Assembly (NCBI GenBank): GCA_037445635.1
Contig: JBBIKC010000060.1
Coordinates: 1-11,601 of the forward strand
Reading direction: 5' to 3'
Length of the DNA stretch: 11,601 nucleotides
Source of the DNA: JBFMCC01 sp037445635
GTDB taxonomy: Bacteria; Chloroflexota; Anaerolineae; Anaerolineales; Villigracilaceae
Part shown: positions 1 to 4,878 of the stretch, one piece after another
Layout of the letters: each line of letters opens with the position of its first letter
How positions within the stretch are numbered: position 1 is the first letter of the stretch
Made by a program: the position numbers and the translations under genes
The notes under the pieces: model-generated
Told to the model about the DNA's origin: nothing
Database searches by the model: none
What the model saw: the letters and a program-made list of their open reading frames with translations, nothing else

Positions 1-56
1 TCCGCGAAGGCGGCCTGACCGTCGGCGCCGGCGTCATCACCAAGATCATCGAGTAA
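1..56 (+). CDS. tuf: Elongation factor Tu, C-terminal end (partial)
   Basis: The window opens inside a gene whose last residues read REGGLTVGAGVITKIIE followed by TAA. This is the classic end of EF-Tu domain 3, the GTPase that delivers aminoacyl-tRNA to the ribosome. Only 17 codons are visible, so nothing can be said about the G domain. rpmG follows after 11 bases, consistent with co-transcription, and tuf-rpmG-tRNA-Trp-secE-nusG is a widespread bacterial gene order. The identification rests on a short but very characteristic tail plus this context. Confidence 0.9.
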   Translation, partial: REGGLTVGAGVITKIIE

Positions 57-67
57 GAAGGTAAGGC

Positions 68-238
68 ATGGCTTCCAAGAAGAAAGACGTGCGCCCGGTC
101 ATTACACTTCAGTGCGGTGACTGCAAGGAGCGCAACTACACGACCGAGAAGAACCGCCGCAACGATCCAAACCGGCTCGAGTTCAATAAATACTGTCCTC
201 GTTGCCGCAAGCATACGTTGCATCGCGAGACCAAATAG
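68..238 (+). CDS. rpmG: 50S ribosomal protein L33, zinc-binding type
   Basis: The product is 56 residues, a normal length for L33, a small protein near the E site of the large subunit. Two CxxC knuckles, C16/C19 (QCGDC) and C43/C46 (YCPRC), make this the zinc-binding 'C+' form of L33 rather than the cysteine-free paralogue. The start is ATG, with a purine-rich AAGAAGGTAAGG stretch just upstream. It lies 11 bases after tuf and was probably transcribed with it. The TAG stop lies inside the first 8-bp unit (235-242) of the periodic repeat that follows. Confidence 0.95.
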   Translation: MASKKKDVRPVITLQCGDCKERNYTTEKNRRNDPNRLEFNKYCPRCRKHTLHRETK

Positions 239-331
239 TCATATGGCCGGATAGTCGAATAGTCAGATAGTCAGCACGTTACCGGAATTTCCAAACAATC
301 AGACTATAAGACTAGGCGACTATCTGGCTAT
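235..331 (+). repeat. 8-bp-periodic inverted repeat between rpmG and tRNA-Trp
   Basis: The left arm (243-274) and right arm (300-331) are inverted copies matching at about 25 of 32 positions, separated by a 25-base spacer. Each arm is itself a run of 8-base units built on ATAGTC: the left arm has units starting at 235, 251, 259 and 267, with 243 degenerate, and the right arm carries the complement GACTAT/GACTAG at 302, 310 and 318. The first unit overlaps the rpmG stop codon. As RNA it would form a long imperfect hairpin, without a terminal U-tract. It could be a REP/MITE-like element, a low-complexity intergenic repeat, or an RNA-processing signal between tuf-rpmG and the tRNA. No clear target-site duplication was seen. 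Confidence 0.75.
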
Positions 332-337
332 CAATGA

Positions 338-410
338 AGGCCAGTAGCTCAATTGGTAGAGCACTCGTCTCCAAAACGAGCGGTTGTGGGTTCAATTCCT
401 GCCTGGCCTG
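338..410 (+). tRNA. tRNA-Trp (anticodon CCA)
   Basis: A full cloverleaf can be drawn. The acceptor stem AGGCCAG (338-344) pairs with CTGGCCT (403-409), with discriminator G410. The anticodon arm CTCGT/ACGAG (364-368 and 376-380) presents anticodon CCA at 371-373. The D-arm has TAGCTCAATTGGTAGAGCA and the T-arm has GGTTCAATTCC. The 3' CCA is not encoded (GCC follows the acceptor), so CCA addition by a nucleotidyltransferase is needed. A tRNA-Trp between rpmG/tuf and secE is a common bacterial arrangement. Confidence 0.97.
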
Positions 411-421
411 CCTGAAGGCTG

Positions 422-445
422 ACGCCGTCTGCGAGGCGGCGTTTT
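422..445 (+). terminator. Intrinsic terminator or attenuator after tRNA-Trp
   Basis: An 8-bp hairpin stem (422-429 with 435-442, one G-U pair, loop TGCGA) is followed by TTTT. It begins 12 bases after the tRNA. It may end the tuf-rpmG-tRNA transcript or only reduce read-through into secE. I see no obvious consensus promoter in the roughly 30 bases left before secE, so partial read-through seems likely. Confidence 0.6.
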
Positions 446-475
446 AGCCGTAAAGAGTAGTGTAAGGAGTCTGCC

Positions 476-682
476 TTGGCTGAGAAGGAAAAAAAGCAAA
501 ACGCCATCCAGCGGTTCGTGCGCGAGACGGTCGGAGAGCTCCGCAAGGTCTCCTGGCCCACCTGGTCGGAAGTCCGCCAGTTGACAGGGATCGTGTTGGT
601 CGTTATGGTGGTTATGGGGCTCGTGTTGAGTCTGGTGGATTTGGGCGCCGGGTTGCTCATTGACCTGGCCCTGGGTGTATAG
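476..682 (+). CDS. secE: Preprotein translocase subunit SecE
   Basis: The product is 68 residues, the short single-helix SecE found in most bacteria outside the enterics. SecE clamps SecY in the plasma-membrane translocon. A charged N-terminal amphipathic stretch with the family signature VRETVGELRKVSWPTW (about 15-30) is followed by one hydrophobic membrane helix (about 36-58). The TTG start is supported by AAGGAG at 464-469 with good spacing and by the immediate start of the conserved region; no in-frame ATG fits better. nusG follows after 25 bases, the usual secE-nusG pair. Confidence 0.95.
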   Translation: MAEKEKKQNAIQRFVRETVGELRKVSWPTWSEVRQLTGIVLVVMVVMGLVLSLVDLGAGLLIDLALGV

Positions 683-707
683 CCCAAAATTTGAGATTGA
701 GGTTTTG

Positions 708-1505
708 ATGGACGAGCAGGATCCGAAGGAACAGTATGAACAGGAGCCGGTCGAGGCGGCTGATGCGATTCAGACGCCGCGGAGCGAACCGGTCGTTTCG
801 GATTCTGAAGCGGCGGACGCGCCCGCTCTTTCGTCCGAGGAAGCGGCGGACGCGCCTGCCGAAGAGCCGGTTGAGACCGTGGATCAAGTCCAGCCGCCGG
901 CAGACGAGCCGGCCGTCTTGGAGCCGGAAGCGGCGGCCCAGCCTGCGCCTGCGCCTGCAAGCGCGGCGGGCGCGTCCGATGAAGGCCCGGCTTGGTACGT
1001 CGTCCATTGCTACTCGGGTTACGAGAACAAGGTTCGCCATAATCTCGAACAGCGCATCGAAACCATGGGCATGAAGAACAAGATCTTCGATGTGGTCGTG
1101 CCCACCCAGGAAGAAGTGGAAGTGCGCGACGGCAAACGCCGTACGGTAGAACGCCACATCTTCCCCGGTTACGTTCTCGTGAATATGGCCCTGACGGAGG
1201 AGTCGTGGTACGTGGTGCGTAATACGCCGGGCGTGACCGGTTTCGTCGGCATGGGTAATCTGCCCACGCCGCTGCGCCCGGAGGAAGTAGCGCAGATCGT
1301 CAAACGCATGGAGGCGGAGGCCCCAACGGTGAAGGTCTCGTTCAAAGTGGGCGAACGGGTGCGCATTGTGGATGGGCCGTTCAATGATTTCCGCGGCCAC
1401 GTTGCGGAGATTGACATGGAGCGCACGAAGGTGCGCGTGATGGTCAACTTCTTCGGGCGCGAAACGCCGGTGGAGTTGGACTTTCTCCAGGTGGAGAAAG
1501 CGTAA
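708..1505 (+). CDS. nusG: Transcription termination/antitermination factor NusG with long acidic N-terminal extension
   Basis: The product is 265 residues, against about 175-190 for ordinary NusG. NusG binds RNA polymerase, reduces pausing and links it to Rho or the ribosome. The NGN domain spans about 95-202 (AWYVVHCYSGYENKV, HIFPGYVLVNM, NTPGVTGFVG). The KOW domain is about 212-245 (FKVGERVRIVDGPFNDFRG). Residues 1-93 form a low-complexity Glu/Ala/Pro tail with repeats around EEAADAPAEEP, presumably disordered. The ATG at 708 is preceded by GAGG at 699-702. An in-frame TTG at 660 would overlap secE and has no reason to be used. DNA coding the tail contains a perfect 17-bp direct repeat (807-823 and 840-856). 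Confidence 0.95.
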   Translation: MDEQDPKEQYEQEPVEAADAIQTPRSEPVVSDSEAADAPALSSEEAADAPAEEPVETVDQVQPPADEPAVLEPEAAAQPAPAPASAAGASDEGPAWYVVHCYSGYENKVRHNLEQRIETMGMKNKIFDVVVPTQEEVEVRDGKRRTVERHIFPGYVLVNMALTEESWYVVRNTPGVTGFVGMGNLPTPLRPEEVAQIVKRMEAEAPTVKVSFKVGERVRIVDGPFNDFRGHVAEIDMERTKVRVMVNFFGRETPVELDFLQVEKA

Positions 1506-1517
1506 TTTTGACGGTGG

Positions 1518-1536
1518 CAGGCCGATGGACGGCCTG
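1518..1536 (+). other. Perfect 7-bp hairpin in the nusG-rplK spacer
   Basis: CAGGCCG (1518-1524) and CGGCCTG (1530-1536) form a perfect stem with loop ATGGA. There is no U-tract, so it is unlikely to terminate transcription. It sits 5 bases upstream of the L1-binding motif and could insulate or stack on that structure, or be an RNA-processing site. Function is not known. Confidence 0.5.
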
Positions 1537-1541
1537 AATCG

Positions 1542-1577
1542 GTGGGAGGGCCTCCCGAAATGGCCCGCTAAAACCAC
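1542..1577 (+). promoter_or_regulatory. Putative ribosomal protein L1 binding site upstream of rplK
   Basis: GTGG (1542-1545) pairs with CCAC (1574-1577). Inside this, GGGCC (1548-1552) pairs with GGCCC (1562-1566). An asymmetric internal loop of GA on one side and seven bases (GCTAAAA) on the other separates the two helices. This GUGGGAG...ACCAC arrangement mimics the L1 stalk of 23S rRNA and matches the known mRNA sites by which L1 represses its own operon. It ends 2 bases before AAGGAG and 11 bases before the rplK start, so bound L1 would block translation initiation. The site is inferred from structure. Confidence 0.75.
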
Positions 1578-1588
1578 AAGGAGTAGAT

Positions 1589-2014
1589 ATGGCAAAGAAA
1601 CTAAAAGCAATCGTTCGTCTGCAAATCGAGGCCGGTAAAGCCAACCCTGCGCCGCCGATCGGCCCGGCGCTGGCGGGTCACGGCATCAACATCATGCAGT
1701 TCTGCAAGGAGTACAATGCCCGCACGTCGAACCGGGCGGGCGAGGTGCTCCCGGCAGAGATCACGGTTTATACCGACGGTTCGTTCACCTTCGTCCTGAA
1801 GACGCCGCCTGCAGCAGTCCTGTTGCGGAAAGCGGCGGGCGTTGAGAAGGGCTCGGGCGTGCCAAACAAGGACAAGGTCGGCAAGGTGACGCGGGCGCAG
1901 GTCAAGGAAATCGCGGAATTGAAGATGAAGGACCTGAACGCGATCGACATCGAAGGTGCCATGCGCCAGATCGAGGGCACGGCCCGCAGTATGGGGCTGA
2001 CCGTCACAGATTAA
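1589..2014 (+). CDS. rplK: 50S ribosomal protein L11
   Basis: The product is 141 residues, the standard length. L11 binds the GTPase-associated centre of 23S rRNA and takes part in factor binding and stringent signalling. The N-terminal domain starts with KLKAIVRLQIEAGKANPAPPIGPALAGHGINIMQFCKEYN, including the conserved proline-rich segment targeted by thiostrepton-class antibiotics. The C-terminal RNA-binding domain includes GVPNKDKVGKVTRAQVKEIA. The ATG start has AAGGAG at 1578-1583. The gene lies between two L1-site mimics, so it is probably under L1 feedback together with rplA. Confidence 0.98.
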   Translation: MAKKLKAIVRLQIEAGKANPAPPIGPALAGHGINIMQFCKEYNARTSNRAGEVLPAEITVYTDGSFTFVLKTPPAAVLLRKAAGVEKGSGVPNKDKVGKVTRAQVKEIAELKMKDLNAIDIEGAMRQIEGTARSMGLTVTD

Positions 2015-2017
2015 TTT

Positions 2018-2054
2018 GTGGGAGGGCCGCCGTGAAGCGGTCCGTTTGAACCAC
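2018..2054 (+). promoter_or_regulatory. Second putative L1 binding site, upstream of rplA
   Basis: The layout is the same as at the rplK site. GTGG (2018-2021) pairs with CCAC (2051-2054). GA lies opposite a seven-base strand (GTTTGAA). The inner helix GGGCCGC (2024-2030) pairs with GCGGTCC (2037-2043) through one G-U pair, with loop CGTGAA. The inner helix differs in sequence and length from the first site while the outer helix and loop sizes are kept, which is covariation-like support for an RNA structure. It abuts the rplA ribosome binding site GGAGG at 2055-2059. Confidence 0.78.
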
Positions 2055-2064
2055 GGAGGAAACC

Positions 2065-2784
2065 ATGACCAAACACGGGAAGAAATATGTGGCCGCCGCG
2101 GCCAAAGTGGATCAGGAAAAACTTTATTCGCCGCGGGAGGCGATGGCGCTGGTGCGCGAGACCAGCACGACGAAGTTCGATTCCACGGTGGAAGTGCACC
2201 TGCGCACCGGGCTCGATCCGCGCATGGCGGATCAGCAGGTGCGCGATGTGGTCGTCCTGCCGTATGGCTTGGGCAAGACCGTCCGCGTGCTGGTGTTTGC
2301 CCAAGGTGACGGCGCGGCCAATGCCCGCGCGGCCGGGGCGGACCTGGTCGCGGATGACGACGAATCGTTGAAGAAGATCGAGGGTGGCGCGCTGGATTTC
2401 GACGTGGCGATCGCGACCCCAGACATGATGGGCAAGGTCGGACGCCTGGGGCGCGTGCTCGGTCCGCGCGGACTGATGCCGAATCCCAAGGCGGGAACGG
2501 TGGTCAATCCCGAAGACCTCGCGCGCGCGATCCAAGAGGCCAAGGCCGGCCGCGTGGAGTTCCGTCTCGATAAGACGGCGAACATCCATGTCTCGATTGG
2601 CAAGGCTTCGTTCGACGCCGAAAAACTTCATGCCAACTTCGCGGCGCTGATGGACGCGCTGAACAAGTCGCGGCCGGCGGGCGCCAAGGGCGTTTACATC
2701 AAACGCATCACGGTCGCGACCACCATGGGTCCGGGCGTCAAAGTGGACCCGAATCTGGCTCTTTCCATGGAGGCAAGCGAGTAG
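2065..2784 (+). CDS. rplA: 50S ribosomal protein L1
   Basis: The product is 239 residues, a normal L1 length. L1 forms the mobile stalk that guides deacylated tRNA out of the E site and is also a translational repressor of its own operon. Recognisable segments are MTKHGKKYVAAA, the central GKVGRLGRVLGPRGLMPNPKAGTV signature and the closing KGVYIKRITVATTMGPGVKVD. The ATG start has a strong GGAGG 5 bases upstream. It is separated from rplK by 50 bases that are almost entirely taken up by the L1-site mimic. rplJ follows after a 206-base structured leader. Confidence 0.98.
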   Translation: MTKHGKKYVAAAAKVDQEKLYSPREAMALVRETSTTKFDSTVEVHLRTGLDPRMADQQVRDVVVLPYGLGKTVRVLVFAQGDGAANARAAGADLVADDDESLKKIEGGALDFDVAIATPDMMGKVGRLGRVLGPRGLMPNPKAGTVVNPEDLARAIQEAKAGRVEFRLDKTANIHVSIGKASFDAEKLHANFAALMDALNKSRPAGAKGVYIKRITVATTMGPGVKVDPNLALSMEASE

Positions 2785-2990
2785 AAATATTCGCATCACT
2801 CAGCCAGCCACTTCGCCCATGACGGCGGGCGCCCTGCGGATTGTGCCCAGGGCTTAATATCCTGCTCAGGCGGAGACTGATGCAAACACAGCGGCTCGAA
2901 AGTGCCGTTATCCCCTCCCGGGGTTGCAGAAAGTCTTTGCCTCGCGAAGCGAGTGGCGAAGACTTTTTGTTGAAAGGAGGTGATTTTCTT
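2785..2990 (+). ncRNA. L10-type ribosomal protein leader (rplJL 5' leader)
   Basis: This 206-base gene-free stretch before rplJ holds several ordered structures. A hairpin GCCCTG/CAGGGC lies at 2831-2853. An alternative pairing brings AGACT (2874-2878) onto AGTCT (2932-2936) and TGCA (2881-2884) onto TGCA (2925-2928), across a small GA/GAA internal loop. A terminator hairpin lies at 2930-2968. The alternative pairing uses the 5' strand of the terminator stem, so the two exclude each other. Location, size and the 3' terminator match the known L10 leader class, in which the L10(L12)4 complex controls rplJL expression. The match to the family is by architecture only, since no covariance search was possible. 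Confidence 0.7.
2930..2968 (+). terminator. Regulatory terminator (attenuator) in the rplJ leader
   Basis: AAAGTCTT (2930-2937) pairs with AAGACTTT (2959-2966). The stem continues upward through TGCC/GGCG and CTCGC/GCGAG with a two-base bulge, to a GAA loop. A run of five T follows at 2964-2968. The rplJ ribosome binding site lies only 8 bases after the T-run, so a termination event here would stop the transcript before rplJL. It probably acts as a conditional attenuator. Confidence 0.75.
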
Positions 2991-3518
2991 TTGGCTATAT
3001 CCAAACAGCGCAAGGAAGAAGTGCTGGCCCAGTATCAGGACTGGCTGGGCCGCAGTCAGGCCGTGATCCTGCTGGAATACACGGGCGCGACGATGCAGGC
3101 GATGGACGCGATCCGCGCCAGGATCCGCGAGGCCGGCGGCGAGTTCCACGTTGTCAAGAACACGCTGGCGAAACGGGCCTTCGAAGCAAAAGGCATGACG
3201 GTCCCGCAGGACATGTTCGAGAAAAGCACGGCGATCGGCTTTGCATTCTCGGACGCTGCTGCGACTGCCAAGGCGTTGACTGAAGTCATTAAAGGCATGG
3301 AATTTGCCAAGGTCAAAGGCGGCTTCATGGGCGTGCAAGTGCTCAATGCCGCCCAGGTCAAAGCCCTGGCTGACCTGCCGCCGCTGCCCGTCGTGCGCGC
3401 TCGGCTGCTGGGTGTGCTGCAGGCCCCGGCCGGCAAACTCGTACGCACTTTGGCGGAACCGGCCCGTTCGCTGGCCGCCGTCCTCAAGGCCTATGCGGAC
3501 AAACCCGCGGCGGCTTGA
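2991..3518 (+). CDS. rplJ: 50S ribosomal protein L10
   Basis: The product is 175 residues from the chosen TTG. L10 anchors the L7/L12 dimers on the ribosomal stalk. The start AISKQRKEEVLAQYQDWL and the segment FHVVKNTLAKRAFE are typical, and the C-terminal helix (about 135-175) that carries L12 dimers is present. The TTG at 2991 is chosen because AAAGGAGG (2973-2980) lies 10 bases upstream and the family's conserved N-terminus begins there. The frame is open further upstream only because the leader happens to lack stops. Expression is probably set by the leader attenuator. Confidence 0.95.
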   Translation: MAISKQRKEEVLAQYQDWLGRSQAVILLEYTGATMQAMDAIRARIREAGGEFHVVKNTLAKRAFEAKGMTVPQDMFEKSTAIGFAFSDAAATAKALTEVIKGMEFAKVKGGFMGVQVLNAAQVKALADLPPLPVVRARLLGVLQAPAGKLVRTLAEPARSLAAVLKAYADKPAAA

Positions 3519-3576
3519 TGAAAGCGTAACAACTGTCGTTTAATTCATTCACTAACAAGCAAGGAGCTTTGTAACA

Positions 3577-3966
3577 ATGGCTGCTAATCTGGAAAAACTG
3601 GTCGAATCCCTGAGCGAACTCAGCGTGCTCGAGGCCGCGGAACTCGTGAAGATGCTCGAAGAGAAGTGGGGCGTCTCTGCGGCTGCCCCGGTAGCGATGG
3701 CCGCCGTCGCGGGCGGCGCGGCTGGCGGCGCGGCTGCCGAGCCTGTCGAAGAGAAGACCGAGTTCGATGTGGTCATCAAGGACGCCGGTCCGAAGAAGAT
3801 CGAGGTCATCAAGGTCATCCGCCAGCTGACGAACCTCGGTCTGGGCGATGCCAAGACCATGGCCGAGACCGCCGGCTCGAAGGTCCTATCCGGCGCGGGC
3901 AAGGATGCCGCGATGGATGCCAAGAAGAAACTCGAGGAAGCCGGCGCGGTCGTCGAACTCGCCTAG
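3577..3966 (+). CDS. rplL: 50S ribosomal protein L7/L12
   Basis: The product is 129 residues. L7/L12 is the multi-copy acidic stalk protein that recruits translation GTPases. An N-terminal dimerisation region (LEKLVESLSELSVLEAAELVKMLEEKWGV) is followed by an Ala/Gly hinge (about 36-54, rich in AAPVAMAAVAGGAAGG). The globular C-terminal domain contains EKTEFDVVIKDAGPKKIEVIKVIRQLTNLGLGDAK. The ATG is preceded by AAGGAG at 3561-3566. It lies 58 bases after rplJ in the same transcript and is followed at once by a strong terminator, so rpoB is not part of this operon. Confidence 0.98.
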   Translation: MAANLEKLVESLSELSVLEAAELVKMLEEKWGVSAAAPVAMAAVAGGAAGGAAAEPVEEKTEFDVVIKDAGPKKIEVIKVIRQLTNLGLGDAKTMAETAGSKVLSGAGKDAAMDAKKKLEEAGAVVELA

Positions 3967-3983
3967 TTTCTTCCTCGGTTTAC

Positions 3984-4022
3984 AATCAAAAAGACGGCCC
4001 GCTGGGAGCCGTCTTTTTGATT
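3984..4022. terminator. Strong bidirectional terminator between rplL and lexA
   Basis: AATCAAAAAGACGGC (3984-3998) is perfectly complementary to GCCGTCTTTTTGATT (4008-4022), giving a 15-bp stem with a 9-base loop. T-runs flank the GC core on both strands, so it can end the rplL transcript from the left and the convergent lexA transcript from the right. Confidence 0.92.
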
Positions 4023-4034
4023 CCTGCCGGACGG

Positions 4035-4736
4035 TCAAGCCGCCACAGATTCAACGTTGCGGATGACCATGACCACTTTACCTTTGATCTGTAATTCTTC
4101 GCGCTTGTCCACGTAAATGGGGGCCATAGTCGGGTTGGCGGGCTGGAGACGATAGCGATTGCTTTCCTTGTAGAAATACTTGAGCGTCGTCTCGTCGCGC
4201 TCCGGGAGCCAGACCGCCACCATGTCACCGTTCTTGGCCTCGGCGTTGCTGTTCACCCTGCGCATGACGACGATGTCGCCGTTATTGACCATGGCGTCTA
4301 TCATCGAGTCGCCCTGCACCTCAAGGGCGAAGAGGTCGCGGGTATCACGCACGGGAAGCAGACTGCGTGCGATCTCCACGCTCTCTTCCGCGTCGTAGGG
4401 GTTGAAGTCGGAAGCAGGGACCGGGACCGGTTCGCTGGCAAAGATGCGGCCGATGACCGGGATGGTGAACAGATCCTTGGTCTTCTGGAGGAATTCGTCC
4501 ATCTTGTTGGTCAGTTTCAGGCCGCGCGAGACGCGGTCTTCGCGCTCGATGTAGCCCATCTTTTCCAGTTGCTCGAGGTAGTAGTTGACCACCGAGGTGG
4601 AGGAGATGCCTGCCTTTTCGCCAATCTCGCGGATGGACGGCGGGCGGCCGAAGTTCTCCCAATATTCCGCCAGGAATTTGAGAATCTTCATGTGCCGTTC
4701 GCTCAAGCCTTTGCTTTTACGCGCCATCATCATCAT
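4035..4736 (-). CDS. lexA: LexA repressor
   Basis: The product is 233 residues. LexA represses SOS genes and is inactivated by RecA-stimulated self-cleavage. The N-terminal winged helix-turn-helix is about 14-76 (RHMKILKFLAEYWENFGRPPSIREIGEKAGIS). The C-terminal S24-type protease domain has the catalytic Ser144 in VQGDSMIDAMVNNGDIVV and Lys186 in ETTLKYFYKE. The cleavage region reads IPVIGRIFASEPV, so the scissile pair is Ala100-Ser101 instead of the usual Ala-Gly. The start is the first of four consecutive ATGs, 8 bases after GGAG; the last ATG at 4727 (MARKSKG) is an alternative. It lies downstream of a promoter with a LexA box. Confidence 0.95.
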   Translation of the reverse strand: MMMMARKSKGLSERHMKILKFLAEYWENFGRPPSIREIGEKAGISSTSVVNYYLEQLEKMGYIEREDRVSRGLKLTNKMDEFLQKTKDLFTIPVIGRIFASEPVPVPASDFNPYDAEESVEIARSLLPVRDTRDLFALEVQGDSMIDAMVNNGDIVVMRRVNSNAEAKNGDMVAVWLPERDETTLKYFYKESNRYRLQPANPTMAPIYVDKREELQIKGKVVMVIRNVESVAA

Positions 4737-4778
4737 TTCACACGCTCCCGGACATTCTTCGCTTATTTGTTCTAATAA

Positions 4779-4808
4779 ATAATAACACGAACATCCGTTC
4801 CATGTCAA
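4779..4808 (-). promoter_or_regulatory. lexA promoter with embedded LexA (SOS) box
   Basis: On the minus strand, TTGACA (4808-4803) and TATTAT (4784-4779) are 18 bases apart. The spacer contains a perfect palindrome GAACGGATGTTC (4800-4789), which is GAAC-N4-GTTC, the Firmicutes/Actinobacteria-type SOS operator rather than the enteric CTG-N10-CAG form. LexA bound here would sit on RNA polymerase's spacer contacts, giving negative autoregulation. A single further GAAC half-site lies in the leader at about 4769-4772. Confidence 0.88.
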
Positions 4809-4832
4809 GCGTTTGAGAAGTCAAATTTCAAT

Positions 4833-4858
4833 AAAAAATGGGCGCTGAAGAGCGCCCA
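4833..4858 (-). terminator. Intrinsic terminator after the CorA gene
   Basis: Read on the minus strand, TGGGCGCT and AGCGCCCA form a perfect 8-bp stem around loop CTTC (4858-4839), followed by TTTTTT (4838-4833). It lies about 20 bases past the transporter's stop and 25 bases before the lexA -35 box, separating two genes on the same strand. Confidence 0.9.
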
Positions 4859-4878
4859 CTCCCCGAGTGACTACATGA

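Noticed and set aside
235..331. CRISPR array reading of the ATAGTC repeats
   Set aside because: Units are 8 bases with no unique spacers and occur as inverted arms, unlike any CRISPR array.
349..960. 203-codon open frame on the minus strand across tRNA-Trp, secE and nusG
   Set aside because: It runs antisense through a tRNA, secE and nusG; its Pro/Arg-rich sequence is the shadow of the GC-rich nusG tail and it has no ribosome binding site.
657..1610. 317-codon open frame on the minus strand opposite nusG
   Set aside because: It is antisense to a certain gene, with Arg/His-rich low-complexity content typical of shadow frames in GC-rich DNA.
2011..2799. 262-codon open frame on the minus strand opposite rplA
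   Set aside because: It is antisense to L1 over nearly its whole length and has no family features.
2841..2990. In-frame upstream extension of rplJ by 50 codons
   Set aside because: It covers the structured leader and terminator; the L10 family N-terminus and a strong ribosome binding site both fix the start at the TTG at 2991.
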